This document shows positions 9,030-17,431 of a stretch of 64,000 nt of DNA, one piece after another. The notes beneath the pieces were generated by a model. It was not told where the DNA came from. It ran no database searches and saw only the letters and a list, made by a program, of their open reading frames with translations. This DNA is from Cytophagales bacterium (lineage in GTDB: Bacteria; Bacteroidota; Bacteroidia; Cytophagales; Spirosomataceae), in contig JAAFJE010000001.1 of NCBI GenBank assembly GCA_013298025.1, positions 186,001 through 250,000 of the forward strand. Reading direction: 5' to 3'. The first letter of the stretch is position 1; the number at the start of each line of letters is the position of its first letter. The translations under genes were made by a program, and so were the position numbers.

Positions 9030-9037
9030 TATCTTTG
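9030..9037 (+). promoter_or_regulatory. -7 promoter element for the ABC-F gene (TATCTTTG)
   Basis: TATCTTTG lies 19 bases before the ATG at 9057 and matches the Bacteroidota TAnnTTTG consensus. Confidence 0.5.
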
Positions 9038-9056
9038 CGGTTTATAACCAACAACC

Positions 9057-10697
9057 ATGATTTCTGTAGATAACGTAGCAGTAGAATTTGGAGGTCGAGC
9101 TTTATTTTCGGACGTAACCTTCAATGTGAATGATAAAGATAAAATTGCCCTGATGGGTAAAAATGGAGCAGGAAAATCGACTTTGCTCAAAATTATAGCA
9201 GGTGTTGACAAGCCTACTCGTGGTAAAATCACCGCTCCGAATGGTGCTGTTATTGCCTACCTCCCACAGCATTTGCTTACCGAAGACAACACCACGGTTT
9301 TTGCTGAAACGGCAAAAGCCTTCGCTTCTGTCTTGCAAATGAAAGCCGAAATTGACGAACTCAACCACCAGCTCGAAACTCGTACCGATTACGAATCTGA
9401 CGAGTATATGCAAATCATTGAGCGTGTTTCGGAAGTGAGCGAAAAATATTATTCTATTGAAGAAATCAATTTCGATGCCGAAATAGAAAAAACCTTGCTT
9501 GGCTTGGGCTTTGTCCGCAGCGATTTTACTCGTTCTACCAGTGAATTTAGTGGAGGCTGGCGTATGCGTATCGAATTGGCGAAGATTCTTTTACAAAACC
9601 CTGATTTGATTCTACTCGATGAGCCTACCAACCATATTGATATTGAGTCGATTCAATGGCTAGAAGATTTTTTATTGAATAGTGCCAAAGCCGTTATCGT
9701 GATTTCACACGATAGGGCTTTTGTCGATAACGTTACCAACCGTACCATCGAAATTACTACGGGCAAAATTTACGATTACAAAGTAAATTACACCCACTAC
9801 CTCCAATTACGCAAGGAGCGTATCGAGCAGCAACAAAAACAATTTAGCGACCAACAAAAAATGATTGCCGAAACGCAAGAGTTTATCGAGCGTTTTAAAG
9901 GAACGTACTCCAAAACTTTGCAGGTACAATCGAGAGTAAAGATGTTGGAAAAACTGGAATTGGTAGAAGTAGATGAGGTTGACACGTCGGCTTTGAACCT
10001 AAAATTTCCACCTGCACCTCGTTCGGGCAATTACCCTGTGATTGTGGACCACGTTTCTAAAAGCTATGACCAACATCTGGTTTTTAAAGAGGCATCCTTA
10101 ACCATAGAAAGAGGAGAAAAAGTAGCCTTTGTTGGAAAAAATGGAGAAGGAAAATCCACCATGGTCAAAGCTATTATGTCGGAAATTGATTTTGATGGAG
10201 AAATCAAAATCGGACACAACTCGATGATTGGGTATTTTGCCCAAAATCAAGCTTCCTTGCTCGACGAAGACATGACCGTTTTTCAAACGATAGATAACAT
10301 TGCCGTTGGAGAAGTACGTACCAAAATCAAAGATATTTTGGGGGCATTTATGTTTAGTGGCGATGCCATCAACAAAAAAGTAAAGGTATTGTCGGGCGGT
10401 GAGCGTACACGTCTTGCCATGATAAAACTCCTACTTGAGCCTGTCAACTTGCTTATTTTGGATGAACCTACCAACCATTTAGACCTCAAAACCAAGGATA
10501 TTCTCAAAGATGCTTTGAGAGCTTTTGAAGGTACAATCATCCTTATTTCTCACGACCGTGACTTCCTCGATGGTTTGGCAAGCAAAGTTTTTGAGTTTGG
10601 CAACCAACGAGTAAAAGAACATTTTGAAGATATTAATGGATTTTTACGTAATAAAAAATTAGAAAACCTTCGAGAAATTGAGCGAAAAACGAAATAA
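9057..10697 (+). CDS. ABC-F family ATPase
   Basis: The 546-residue protein has two ABC cassettes and no membrane segments. Cassette 1 has Walker A GKNGAGKST (about 35), signature SGGW and Walker B ILLDEPTNHID. Cassette 2 has GKNGEGKST, LSGGERTR and LILDEPTNHLD. A charged linker of about 70 residues (around 235-305, rich in QQQKQF) separates them. ABC-F proteins act on the ribosome as translation factors or antibiotic-protection factors. Nothing here separates a housekeeping role from a resistance role, although the context is ordinary. A palindromic repeat begins directly after the stop codon. Confidence 0.9.
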   Translation: MISVDNVAVEFGGRALFSDVTFNVNDKDKIALMGKNGAGKSTLLKIIAGVDKPTRGKITAPNGAVIAYLPQHLLTEDNTTVFAETAKAFASVLQMKAEIDELNHQLETRTDYESDEYMQIIERVSEVSEKYYSIEEINFDAEIEKTLLGLGFVRSDFTRSTSEFSGGWRMRIELAKILLQNPDLILLDEPTNHIDIESIQWLEDFLLNSAKAVIVISHDRAFVDNVTNRTIEITTGKIYDYKVNYTHYLQLRKERIEQQQKQFSDQQKMIAETQEFIERFKGTYSKTLQVQSRVKMLEKLELVEVDEVDTSALNLKFPPAPRSGNYPVIVDHVSKSYDQHLVFKEASLTIERGEKVAFVGKNGEGKSTMVKAIMSEIDFDGEIKIGHNSMIGYFAQNQASLLDEDMTVFQTIDNIAVGEVRTKIKDILGAFMFSGDAINKKVKVLSGGERTRLAMIKLLLEPVNLLILDEPTNHLDLKTKDILKDALRAFEGTIILISHDRDFLDGLASKVFEFGNQRVKEHFEDINGFLRNKKLENLREIERKTK

Positions 10698-10822
10698 TTG
10701 AGTGATTGAGTGATTGAGTGATTGAGTGATTGAGTGATTTATGCAAACTTTTTTGCTTATATTTTTTAAAATATCCCATTTTATTTTAATCACTAATTCA
10801 CTCAATCACAACTCACTAATTA
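10698..10822. repeat. 3'-end palindromic repeat, locus R1
   Basis: Five exact tandem copies of TTGAGTGA fill 10698-10737 immediately after the ABC-F stop. An AT-rich spacer follows, then the complementary arm (CACTAATTCACTCAATCACA) at about 10791-10820. The arms can form a long hairpin. It belongs to the TGAGTTAG-rich family seen at five other loci in this window. Confidence 0.7.
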
Positions 10823-10842
10823 AAAAAATCTCACTAAATTTA

Positions 10843-10863
10843 AGCCGTTGCGGTGCAACGGCT
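10843..10863. terminator. Hairpin between convergent genes
   Basis: AGCCGTTG and CAACGGCT pair across a 5-base loop, between the ABC-F and oxyR stops. There is no long T-run, so intrinsic termination is uncertain. Confidence 0.45.
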
Positions 10864-10881
10864 CTACGGTTTTCCCCTCTC

Positions 10882-11847
10882 CTATTTTACTAATTTCTGC
10901 TGGAAATACGGCGAATCGTTCCAACTAATTTTTTTATAAGGAAACGACTGCTGTAAGGCTACAGGCAAGCAAGTCCATATACACGCCTTGAGTTTTTCTA
11001 ATAAAAGCGTTTTAGCGAAACGCTCCGATACTACCAAACTGATTTCTCGTACTGGCTGTGGTGCTTTAAAAGGCTTATATACATCTTGTTGGGCAAGATA
11101 CGCCACCGACAATTGCGGTACAATAGCCAAACCCATATTGGCACGTACCATGTTTTTTAAGGTTTCGAGCGACGTGATTTGGTAATGAACCTCGGCATTT
11201 ACAGCTACATCATCCTGAAAACTACAGACATCCAACAACTGTGCATTGAAGCAATATTCTTGGTGCAGCAGTAAAATATTCGCCTTGTCGTCGGCGGATA
11301 ACTCAAAATAATTGGCCGTCCGAAGCGGATGCAAAGGCGGTAAAAAAGCGACAAACGGTTCATAAAAAACAGGAAACTCTTTGAGTGTTTTCTTGCCCGT
11401 AGGTGTCGCCATCAAGGCTATGTCGAGATGACCGAGTTCCAAATCCGATAGCAATTGTAGCGTATTGCGTTCTTCTATCAACCAATGCACCTGTGGCATT
11501 TCTTCCTTCAATTTACTGATTAGCAAAGGAATAAGATAAGGAGCAAGGGTTGAAATGACACCCAACTTCACTTCGCCCACCAAGTTGCTTTTTTCGTCGA
11601 TAACAAAAGTACGCATCGCTTCTACCTCTAGCAACACTTTATGGGCTTTGGCAATAATAGCCTCGCCCAAAGGCGTTGGTCGCAAAGGCACAACCGACCT
11701 ATCGAAAATTTTCACCCCAATTTCCTCCTCCAAACTTCTCAGTTGTAGCGTCAAGGCTGGTTGCGAAACAAAACACGCTTCGGCGGCTCGGGCAAAGTGC
11801 CGTTCTTTATCTAAAGCAATGATATATTTGAGTTGTTGGATAGTCAT
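10882..11847 (-). CDS. oxyR: LysR-type peroxide sensor OxyR
   Basis: The 321-residue regulator has an N-terminal winged helix (MTIQQLKYIIALDKERHFAR; SQPALTLQLRSLEEEIGVKI) and a periplasmic-binding-like effector domain from about residue 90. Counting from this start, LLLHQEYCFNAQLLDVC places cysteines at 199 and 208, the same numbers as the redox pair of E. coli OxyR. A peroxide-induced disulfide switch is therefore expected. It is transcribed divergently from an OsmC-type peroxidase gene 146 bases away, a likely target. The gene converges with the ABC-F gene. Confidence 0.92.
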   Translation of the reverse strand: MTIQQLKYIIALDKERHFARAAEACFVSQPALTLQLRSLEEEIGVKIFDRSVVPLRPTPLGEAIIAKAHKVLLEVEAMRTFVIDEKSNLVGEVKLGVISTLAPYLIPLLISKLKEEMPQVHWLIEERNTLQLLSDLELGHLDIALMATPTGKKTLKEFPVFYEPFVAFLPPLHPLRTANYFELSADDKANILLLHQEYCFNAQLLDVCSFQDDVAVNAEVHYQITSLETLKNMVRANMGLAIVPQLSVAYLAQQDVYKPFKAPQPVREISLVVSERFAKTLLLEKLKACIWTCLPVALQQSFPYKKISWNDSPYFQQKLVK

Positions 11848-11993
11848 AAGTTTTTTTTATAATATATTAAAATTATTAATTTGATTTATAAAAACAAAAT
11901 CTACAACTTTGTTTCATCAATATGATTCGCCCGACGATGCCCCTAAGTGGCTCAGGGCGAGTAACTTTATTTAACTTTAACACAACACACGTC

Positions 11994-12410
11994 ATGAAAT
12001 TTACAAGACAAGCCTCAGCCAACTGGAAAGGTACAGGAATGGAAGGAACAGGAACAGTATCGACCCAAAGTACTACCCTCAACAACGCCCAATTGTCGTT
12101 TAAAACACGCTTTGCCGACGGCGTAGGAACAAACCCCGAAGAACTCATCGGAGCAGCACACGCTGGCTGTTTTAGCATGAAATTGAGCTTTGTCTTGACC
12201 GATTTAGGTTTTGTACCCGAAGACATCAGCACAACCGCCAAAGTGGTATTTGAAGATGGCAAAATCACGACCATTCACCTCAACCTTGTGGCGAGCATTC
12301 CGGGCATTACCGACGAGCAATTCCAAGCCGCCGCTTTAGATGCCAAACAAAACTGTCCGATTTCGCAATTACTCAATGCCGAAATCGTACTTACAGCTAC
12401 TTTGGCATAA
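11994..12410 (+). CDS. OsmC/Ohr-family peroxidase
   Basis: A 138-residue protein with the two family cysteines: one in GAAHAGCFSMKLS and one in DAKQNCPISQLL. It also has the conserved Arg/Glu region (KTRFADGVGTNPEELIG). OsmC/OsmC-like proteins reduce organic hydroperoxides using this thiol pair. I start at ATG 11994 (MKFTRQASANWKG) because this is the conserved family N-terminus; the frame is open further upstream to 11922 but that part is not OsmC-like. The position beside oxyR supports peroxide-responsive control. Confidence 0.9.
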   Translation: MKFTRQASANWKGTGMEGTGTVSTQSTTLNNAQLSFKTRFADGVGTNPEELIGAAHAGCFSMKLSFVLTDLGFVPEDISTTAKVVFEDGKITTIHLNLVASIPGITDEQFQAAALDAKQNCPISQLLNAEIVLTATLA

Positions 12411-12771
12411 AACCAACATACACATCTAGCCACAGCTTTGGGCGTTTGACACAATCGAACGCCCAAATGCGTAAAAACCGCTCTAGCTCGTATCAAATTT
12501 GCATAAAAACGCTTCAAATTTTGTTTTTTCTTGCAAAAAGATACCGTTTACTCAATCATCTCAATAAAATTTGAGTTTGTGCCTTTTTCTTTTCAATTTT
12601 GACACATCAATTAGGAAAGAAAAAAACTCGGTAGCTACGAGCTTAAATAGGAGCTTAACCCTAAAATAGCATCTCCTTTTTCTTCCTAACTTCCTCAGAA
12701 TGGAATTATTACGATTCACCATTCTATTTACTCGTAGAAATAATTAGTTACCATAAATAAGTTCGGAATAC

Positions 12772-12808
12772 GAAAAGCTCAAGACCTGTGGTGTTGAGCT
12801 TTTTTTTG
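12772..12808 (+). terminator. Intrinsic terminator upstream of pyrR
   Basis: AAAAGCTCAA pairs with TTGAGCTTTT around a loop of about 11 bases and is followed by eight T residues. It may end a transcript from upstream or act as an attenuator before pyrR. The promoter-like box downstream favours the simpler reading. Confidence 0.75.
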
Positions 12809-12870
12809 TCTTTTTTTCTTCTGCATAAAAAAATCAAAACAAAACGCATCTCTATTCTCTCAAAGCCTAT

Positions 12871-12878
12871 TATCTTTG
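12871..12878 (+). promoter_or_regulatory. -7 promoter element for pyrR (TATCTTTG)
   Basis: TATCTTTG matches TAnnTTTG and ends only 6 bases before the ATG at 12885. Transcription from it would give an almost leaderless mRNA. Confidence 0.45.
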
Positions 12879-12884
12879 CAAGCG

Positions 12885-13421
12885 ATGCAACGGAAACTCA
12901 TTCTTTCAAGCCCCCTTCTGGAGATAACCATCAGCCGACTCTGTCAGGAATTGATAGAGACGCACCAAGATTTTACCAATACTGTTATCCTTGGTCTTCA
13001 ACCACGAGGCATTTTTTTTGCCCAAAAAATACAAAAAGAGCTACAACAAATCATCGGTAAGAACATCCCGATGGGGCAGCTCGATGCAACCTTTTACCGA
13101 GATGATTTCAGGAGAAGAGAGCCACTCAAACCCAACGCCACCAAAATTCCTTTTTTAGTGGAAGGTAAAAAAGTAATTTTGATAGACGACGTGTTGGCTA
13201 CTGGTAGAATGGTACGAGCCGCCTTAGATGCCATGACAGCCTTCGGCCGCCCCGAAAAAGTAGAGCTTTGCGTACTCATCGACAGGATTTATAACCGTGA
13301 TTTGCCCATTAAGCCCGACTATATTGGCAAGAAAGTGAATACAATTGCTACCGAAAAGGTATTAGTAGAATGGCAAGAGCAAGGCCACGAATCAGACAGA
13401 ATTTGGCTCATTACCAGATAA
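12885..13421 (+). CDS. pyrR: PyrR bifunctional regulator/uracil phosphoribosyltransferase
   Basis: A 178-residue type I phosphoribosyltransferase. The PRPP loop is VILIDDVLATGRMVRAALDA, and an LGLQPRGIFFA segment lies near residue 40. PyrR can bind pyr mRNA and can also make UMP from uracil. The following gene is pyrB, 81 bases on, which fits a pyrimidine operon. A TTG nine bases upstream is in frame, but ATG 12885 is the better start. No clear PyrR-binding loop is visible before pyrB. Confidence 0.9.
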   Translation: MQRKLILSSPLLEITISRLCQELIETHQDFTNTVILGLQPRGIFFAQKIQKELQQIIGKNIPMGQLDATFYRDDFRRREPLKPNATKIPFLVEGKKVILIDDVLATGRMVRAALDAMTAFGRPEKVELCVLIDRIYNRDLPIKPDYIGKKVNTIATEKVLVEWQEQGHESDRIWLITR

Positions 13422-13502
13422 TTTATAACAACACGATTCTTGGGGGTCGTGTATTTTTTTGAGTGAACAATTCGATTCAAAAGAATCGAGCGAGATACTA
13501 CC

Positions 13503-14426
13503 ATGCAAAAATTAAGTACCCGACATCTTTTGGGCATCAAAGACCTTACGCCCGACGACATCGAACTCATCATGGCTACCGCCCAAGAGTTTAAGGAAGT
13601 GATTAATCGTCCTATCAAAAAAGTGCCTTCGTTGCGAGATGTAACGATAGCCAATGTTTTTTTTGAAAATTCTACTCGTACACGCCTTTCGTTTGAGTTG
13701 GCCGAAAAACGACTTTCAGCCGATACGCTTAGTTTTTCGGCGGCAGGTAGTTCGGTAAAAAAAGGAGAAACCTTGCTCGATACGGTCAATAATATTTTGG
13801 CGATGAAAGTGGATATGATTGTGATGCGTCATGCGAGCCCAGGAGCCCCCCATTTTTTATCTAAACACATCAAAGCCAATATCGTAAATGCCGGCGACGG
13901 TACACACGAGCATCCTACCCAAGCCTTACTCGATTCGTTTTCGATGCGTGAGCGTTTGGGCGATTTGGCAGGAAAGAAAATTGCGATTATTGGCGATATT
14001 TTGCATTCGAGGGTAGCACTCTCCAACATTTTTGCCTTGAAAAAACAAGGAGCAGAAATTACGCTTTGTGGGCCATCGACGCTCATTCCTCGCCATATTA
14101 CCGATTTGGGCGTAAAGGTTTCGCACGATGTAAAACAAACCTTAGCTTGGTGCGATGTAGCCAATGTGTTGCGTATCCAACTCGAACGCCAGCATATCAA
14201 ATATTTCCCGTCGTTGCGAGAATATTCGCTGTACTATGGCATCAATAAAAAAATGCTCGACCAACTCGACAAAGAAATCGTTTTGATGCACCCTGGTCCT
14301 ATCAACAGAGGCGTAGAGTTGAGTTCGGATGCCGCCGACTCGCATCATTCTATCATTCTCGACCAAGTAGAAAATGGCGTAGCTGTGCGTATGGCTGTGT
14401 TGTATTTGTTGGCTGCCCAAAATTAA
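13503..14426 (+). CDS. pyrB: Aspartate carbamoyltransferase, catalytic chain
   Basis: The 307-residue enzyme makes N-carbamoyl-aspartate, the first committed step of pyrimidine synthesis. It has the carbamoyl-phosphate motif STRTR (57-61, in FFENSTRTRLSFE), HPTQALLDSF near 140 and the C-terminal aspartate-binding MHPGPINRGVEL near 260. Length is typical of catalytic chains. It follows pyrR. No regulatory-chain gene (pyrI) is present next to it. Confidence 0.95.
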   Translation: MQKLSTRHLLGIKDLTPDDIELIMATAQEFKEVINRPIKKVPSLRDVTIANVFFENSTRTRLSFELAEKRLSADTLSFSAAGSSVKKGETLLDTVNNILAMKVDMIVMRHASPGAPHFLSKHIKANIVNAGDGTHEHPTQALLDSFSMRERLGDLAGKKIAIIGDILHSRVALSNIFALKKQGAEITLCGPSTLIPRHITDLGVKVSHDVKQTLAWCDVANVLRIQLERQHIKYFPSLREYSLYYGINKKMLDQLDKEIVLMHPGPINRGVELSSDAADSHHSIILDQVENGVAVRMAVLYLLAAQN

Positions 14427-14936
14427 GCCATACAATCATGCTAATATGTTGGAATAGGCAGGCGTTTTTATAAAATAGTATTCTTTTAAAAAATCCTTTT
14501 TTATACGCTGTTCACTTAAATAGATGTTTATACATTATTTTTTCAAAACTCATCATTTTAGCGGTATTATATCAAATTGATACAATGAAAAAAATTTGTA
14601 CAATTCTTAGTGAATATCACGAATTTAACCTATATTTGTATCAATTTTCATAGTTAAATAGGTTTAGAGGTTAAACAGATAAGGGCGGGAGATTCTTCTG
14701 TCCTTATTTTTTTTGTCTTTTTCCAAGACCACTAAACTAACGATTATGTAACCAGCAATGGTAGCTATACCCTTGCAAAAGCTTGATTTTTATACAAAAA
14801 AAGCATAAGCTTGCAAACGCAAATAGTATATATGACATATACGAAATGAAATTTCTATCTAGGTTATTCTAAAGTATTAGCTTGACAAGCACTTTTCTTT
14901 CGTATCATTTTCGATTCCACTTTTTTTGATTACAGT
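14427..14936. other. Intergenic region with a candidate small RNA
   Basis: 510 bases without a convincing coding frame. The only structured part is the promoter-like box and terminator at 14631-14714, described separately. Confidence 0.5.
14631..14714 (+). ncRNA. Candidate small RNA or short leader transcript
   Basis: A TATATTTG box (14631-14638) fits the Bacteroidota -7 consensus. About 40 bases later there is a terminator: ATAAGG pairs with CCTTAT through a stem with wobble pairs (14679-14707), followed by eight T residues. Between them TTAAATAGG and the similar GAGGTTAAAC recur. The arrangement predicts a transcript of about 70 bases with no gene in between. The -33 box is poor. Confidence 0.35.
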
Positions 14937-15449
14937 ATGGCATTACGACAGCTCAAGCATATTGAGATACATAATTTTGTCCCCCAAACCGACCTTATTG
15001 TATGGTGTGAAACCATGAAAACACCCGAAAATATTGGCGGAATTTTCAGAACAGCAGAAGCGATGGGCGTTACAACGATTTATTGGCGTAACCCACAGCA
15101 CGACCTACGAGGACAAACCGTGACAACCATTGCCCGCAAGACCAATCGTAAAATCAAATCTATTGTGGTACAAGACCCTCAAGCTTCGCTGATGGCACTC
15201 AAAAGCCAAGGCTATACCGTAGCAGCCTTAGAGCTTACCACAGCGTCGCAAAATGTATATGAGGTGCATTTACCAGCCAAATTGGTGTTGGTGGTAGGCA
15301 GCGAATCGATGGGCGTAAGCCAAGAAGTTTTGGCTCTTTGCGACGAGGCGTATTGCATTCCGATGTATGGCATTCATACGTCTATCAACGTGGCTACTGC
15401 CCTCGGCATTGGGCTAAGTGCTTTGCGAAGTTTAGAGAAAAAGCTGTAG
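14937..15449 (+). CDS. SpoU/TrmH-family RNA 2'-O-methyltransferase
   Basis: A single SPOUT domain of 170 residues. Motif 1 is NIGGIFRTAEAMGV (about 33-46), motif 2 is LVLVVGSESMGVS (about 117-129), and motif 3 is CIPMYGIHTSINVATALGI (about 140-158). The last forms the trefoil knot that binds S-adenosylmethionine. The protein lacks the extra substrate-binding domain of RlmB, so a tRNA or rRNA target cannot be assigned. It converges with marC, with a hairpin between them. Confidence 0.87.
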   Translation: MALRQLKHIEIHNFVPQTDLIVWCETMKTPENIGGIFRTAEAMGVTTIYWRNPQHDLRGQTVTTIARKTNRKIKSIVVQDPQASLMALKSQGYTVAALELTTASQNVYEVHLPAKLVLVVGSESMGVSQEVLALCDEAYCIPMYGIHTSINVATALGIGLSALRSLEKKL

Positions 15450-15470
15450 AGAGGAGATTCCTCCTCTACT
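15447..15470. terminator. Short bidirectional hairpin
   Basis: GTAGAG(A)GGAG pairs with CTCCTCTAC between the convergent stops at 15449 and 15471. It overlaps the methyltransferase stop codon. Confidence 0.6.
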
Positions 15471-16043
15471 TTACAACAAACGAGTTTTAATAATCTTGAT
15501 GGCAATAGCCAATAAAATAACCCCAAAAACCTTGCGTAAGACATTGGTGCCGCCATGTCCAAGTTTATTTTCTATCCACTCGCTCGAACGCAACACAAGG
15601 TAGATAAAAATAAGGTTTAGGATAATGCCTATCAAAATATTGATTTCTTCATATTGCGATTTGAGCGAAATAAGCGTCGTCATCGTACCAGCCCCAGCAA
15701 TAATCGGGAACGCTAAAGGCACAATCGAAGCCGCTTTGCCCCCATCCATTTCTTCCGATTTGAAAATATTACGACCTAAAATCATTTCTAAACCAATCAG
15801 GAAAATAATCAAAGCCCCAGCAATGGCGAAAGAATTGATGTCAACGCCAAAAAGACTTAAAATAGACTTTCCAACATACAAAAAGCCAATCATAATGCCT
15901 CCAGACACAAAAGTGGCTTGTTCGGCGTGGATATTGCCAATTTTTTTCCGTAAATCAATAATCACAGGAATTGAGCCTAGAATATCTATCACAGAAAATA
16001 AAATAAGCGATACGGAAAAAATTTCTTTTAGGTTAAAATTCAT
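15471..16043 (-). CDS. MarC-family integral membrane protein
   Basis: The 190-residue product has about six hydrophobic helices in the layout of the MarC family. It begins LKEIFSVSLILFSVIDILGSIPVI and contains PLAFPIIAGAGTMTTLISL near residue 110, both characteristic. Transport substrate and role are unknown for the family; the name comes from the mar locus, but a link to antibiotic resistance is not established. The upstream flank on this strand is the R2 palindromic repeat. Confidence 0.87.
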   Translation of the reverse strand: MNFNLKEIFSVSLILFSVIDILGSIPVIIDLRKKIGNIHAEQATFVSGGIMIGFLYVGKSILSLFGVDINSFAIAGALIIFLIGLEMILGRNIFKSEEMDGGKAASIVPLAFPIIAGAGTMTTLISLKSQYEEINILIGIILNLIFIYLVLRSSEWIENKLGHGGTNVLRKVFGVILLAIAIKIIKTRLL

Positions 16044-16084
16044 AACAGTTGTTGATGTTAGAGATGAAATAACAATATGGTATC

Positions 16085-16320
16085 AATTGTGAGTGAGTTA
16101 GTTAGTGAATTGTGAGTTAGTGACTTGTAAATGAGTGAATTGTGAGTTAGCGAGTTGTGAATTATTTTCAATTGAATTAGACACAAAGTGTAAGTTTTGG
16201 AAATCAAAACACTAACTCACAATTCACTAACTCACTCATTCACAAATCACTAACTCACTCATTCACAAATCACTAACTCACTCATTCACAACTCGCTAAC
16301 TAACTCACTCACAACTCATA
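16085..16320. repeat. 3'-end palindromic repeat, locus R2 (largest copy)
   Basis: The left part is a degenerate array of GTGAGTTAGTGAATTGTGAG-type units. A short AT-rich centre (about 16160-16198) follows, then the complementary array of AACACTAACTCACAATTCAC-type units to about 16320. The array runs into the last codons and stop of the aminotransferase gene (stop at 16309-16311). It is the longest member of the family in the window. Confidence 0.8.
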
Positions 16321-17394
16321 TTGAATATAGCTTTTTTTCAATAATTCTTCTTTCAAAGCCCAAATATCAGCCGACGATATAGCAGGAAAATTGGCAATTC
16401 TAAACGTAGTATCTTTCCATGCACCGTATCCATTGCCTACAGTAATACCAGCCGTTTGAAACTGTTGTTTGAGTTGGGCAATCAAGGCTGGTTTTCCAGC
16501 AATGGTTATCACGGTATCAGACCTAACGGCTTGGTTTTGCACCAAAGGATACAGCCCCTCTGCTTGATTTTCCTGAAAATGCTCTTCCAAAAAAGCGTAC
16601 CACTCTTGTGCTTGTTGCCGAATACGCTCATGCACCAAGGCTATCGGTGGTTGTAAAGCTAGTACTTTGGCGAGCAAATAAATCGCCAATACATTAGGCG
16701 TATAATGCGTTTGAAATTTGATAAAATTTTCATGAATAAACAACAAACTGTTGTAATACTTTCTATCGCCAATGGCAAAAGCTCTTGCCAACGCCTTGGG
16801 CGAACATACCATGATGGCCATTCCTGCGGGCAAGCCAAAGCATTTTTGCACCGAAGCAAACCACACATCGGCCTTCTGCCAATCGAGCGTAATGCCTGCC
16901 ATCGACGAAGTGGTGTCTATCGCCAGCAGGGCATCGGGGTATTGTTCGGCAACATTTTGCCAGTGATGTAGCTGTGTGCCATTAGAGGTTTCGTTTTGCG
17001 TAAGACATACCACATCGGGGCTAAGGCTCGGCAAATCGACTGCCAACAAAGGCGTTTCTACACCAAACGGCAGGCGTGTTACTTGTGGCACAATACGCTC
17101 GGCGTAATCGGCCCATTTTTCACCAAAAGCCCCATTATACAGATGCAAACTATGCTGTTGGGTAAGCGATTGGGCCACGATTTCCCAAACTTCTGTGGCA
17201 GAAGAGATAAAGTAAATCGTATAATCTTGCGGAATAGCCAGTTTTTCATGAAGCAAATCAATAGCAGTACGAGTGAGGTTCATACACGCTTGGCTACGGT
17301 GATTGATGCTCAACACACCTTCGTGAAAAGCTTCTTGCAGGTACTGTTCCACTACAGGATATACCTTCGACGGCCCCGGATAGAATGTTATCAT
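16309..17394 (-). CDS. Class V aminotransferase, SerC-like
   Basis: A 361-residue PLP-dependent fold type I enzyme starting MITFYPGPSKVYP, where the PGPS-type N-terminus is typical of phosphoserine and alanine-glyoxylate aminotransferases. The PLP lysine lies in WFASVQKCFGLPAGMA near residue 185 and the cofactor Asp in LAIDTTSS near 160. The substrate is not fixed by sequence alone; serine synthesis is plausible. The last two codons and the stop are made of R2 repeat sequence, so the C-terminus has probably been modified by the repeat. aroQ lies upstream on the same strand, 37 bases away. Confidence 0.8.
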   Translation of the reverse strand: MITFYPGPSKVYPVVEQYLQEAFHEGVLSINHRSQACMNLTRTAIDLLHEKLAIPQDYTIYFISSATEVWEIVAQSLTQQHSLHLYNGAFGEKWADYAERIVPQVTRLPFGVETPLLAVDLPSLSPDVVCLTQNETSNGTQLHHWQNVAEQYPDALLAIDTTSSMAGITLDWQKADVWFASVQKCFGLPAGMAIMVCSPKALARAFAIGDRKYYNSLLFIHENFIKFQTHYTPNVLAIYLLAKVLALQPPIALVHERIRQQAQEWYAFLEEHFQENQAEGLYPLVQNQAVRSDTVITIAGKPALIAQLKQQFQTAGITVGNGYGAWKDTTFRIANFPAISSADIWALKEELLKKSYIQYEL

Positions 17395-17431
17395 AGTACT
17401 GTTATTGATTTGAAAAATGAAAAACTACTTT

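Larger units (their letters stand above)
12411..12884. other. Intergenic region between the OsmC gene and pyrR
   Basis: It holds a hairpin after the OsmC gene (TTTGGGCGTT with AACGCCCAAA, 12437-12467), an inverted pair AGAATGG/CCATTCT (12697-12725), a near-complementary pair (12611-12624 with about 12675-12689), a strong terminator at 12772-12808 and the pyrR -7 box. I see no protein-coding gene. Confidence 0.6.

Noticed and set aside
9057-10697. ABC-F gene as an antibiotic resistance determinant
   Set aside because: No context or distinctive linker sequence supports this over a housekeeping ABC-F factor.
10698-10737. Tandem 8-bp repeats as a possible CRISPR array
   Set aside because: There are no spacers and no cas genes; the unit is contiguous and belongs to the palindromic family.
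12876-12884. TTG start for pyrR
   Set aside because: It overlaps the TATCTTTG box; ATG 12885 gives a normal PyrR N-terminus.
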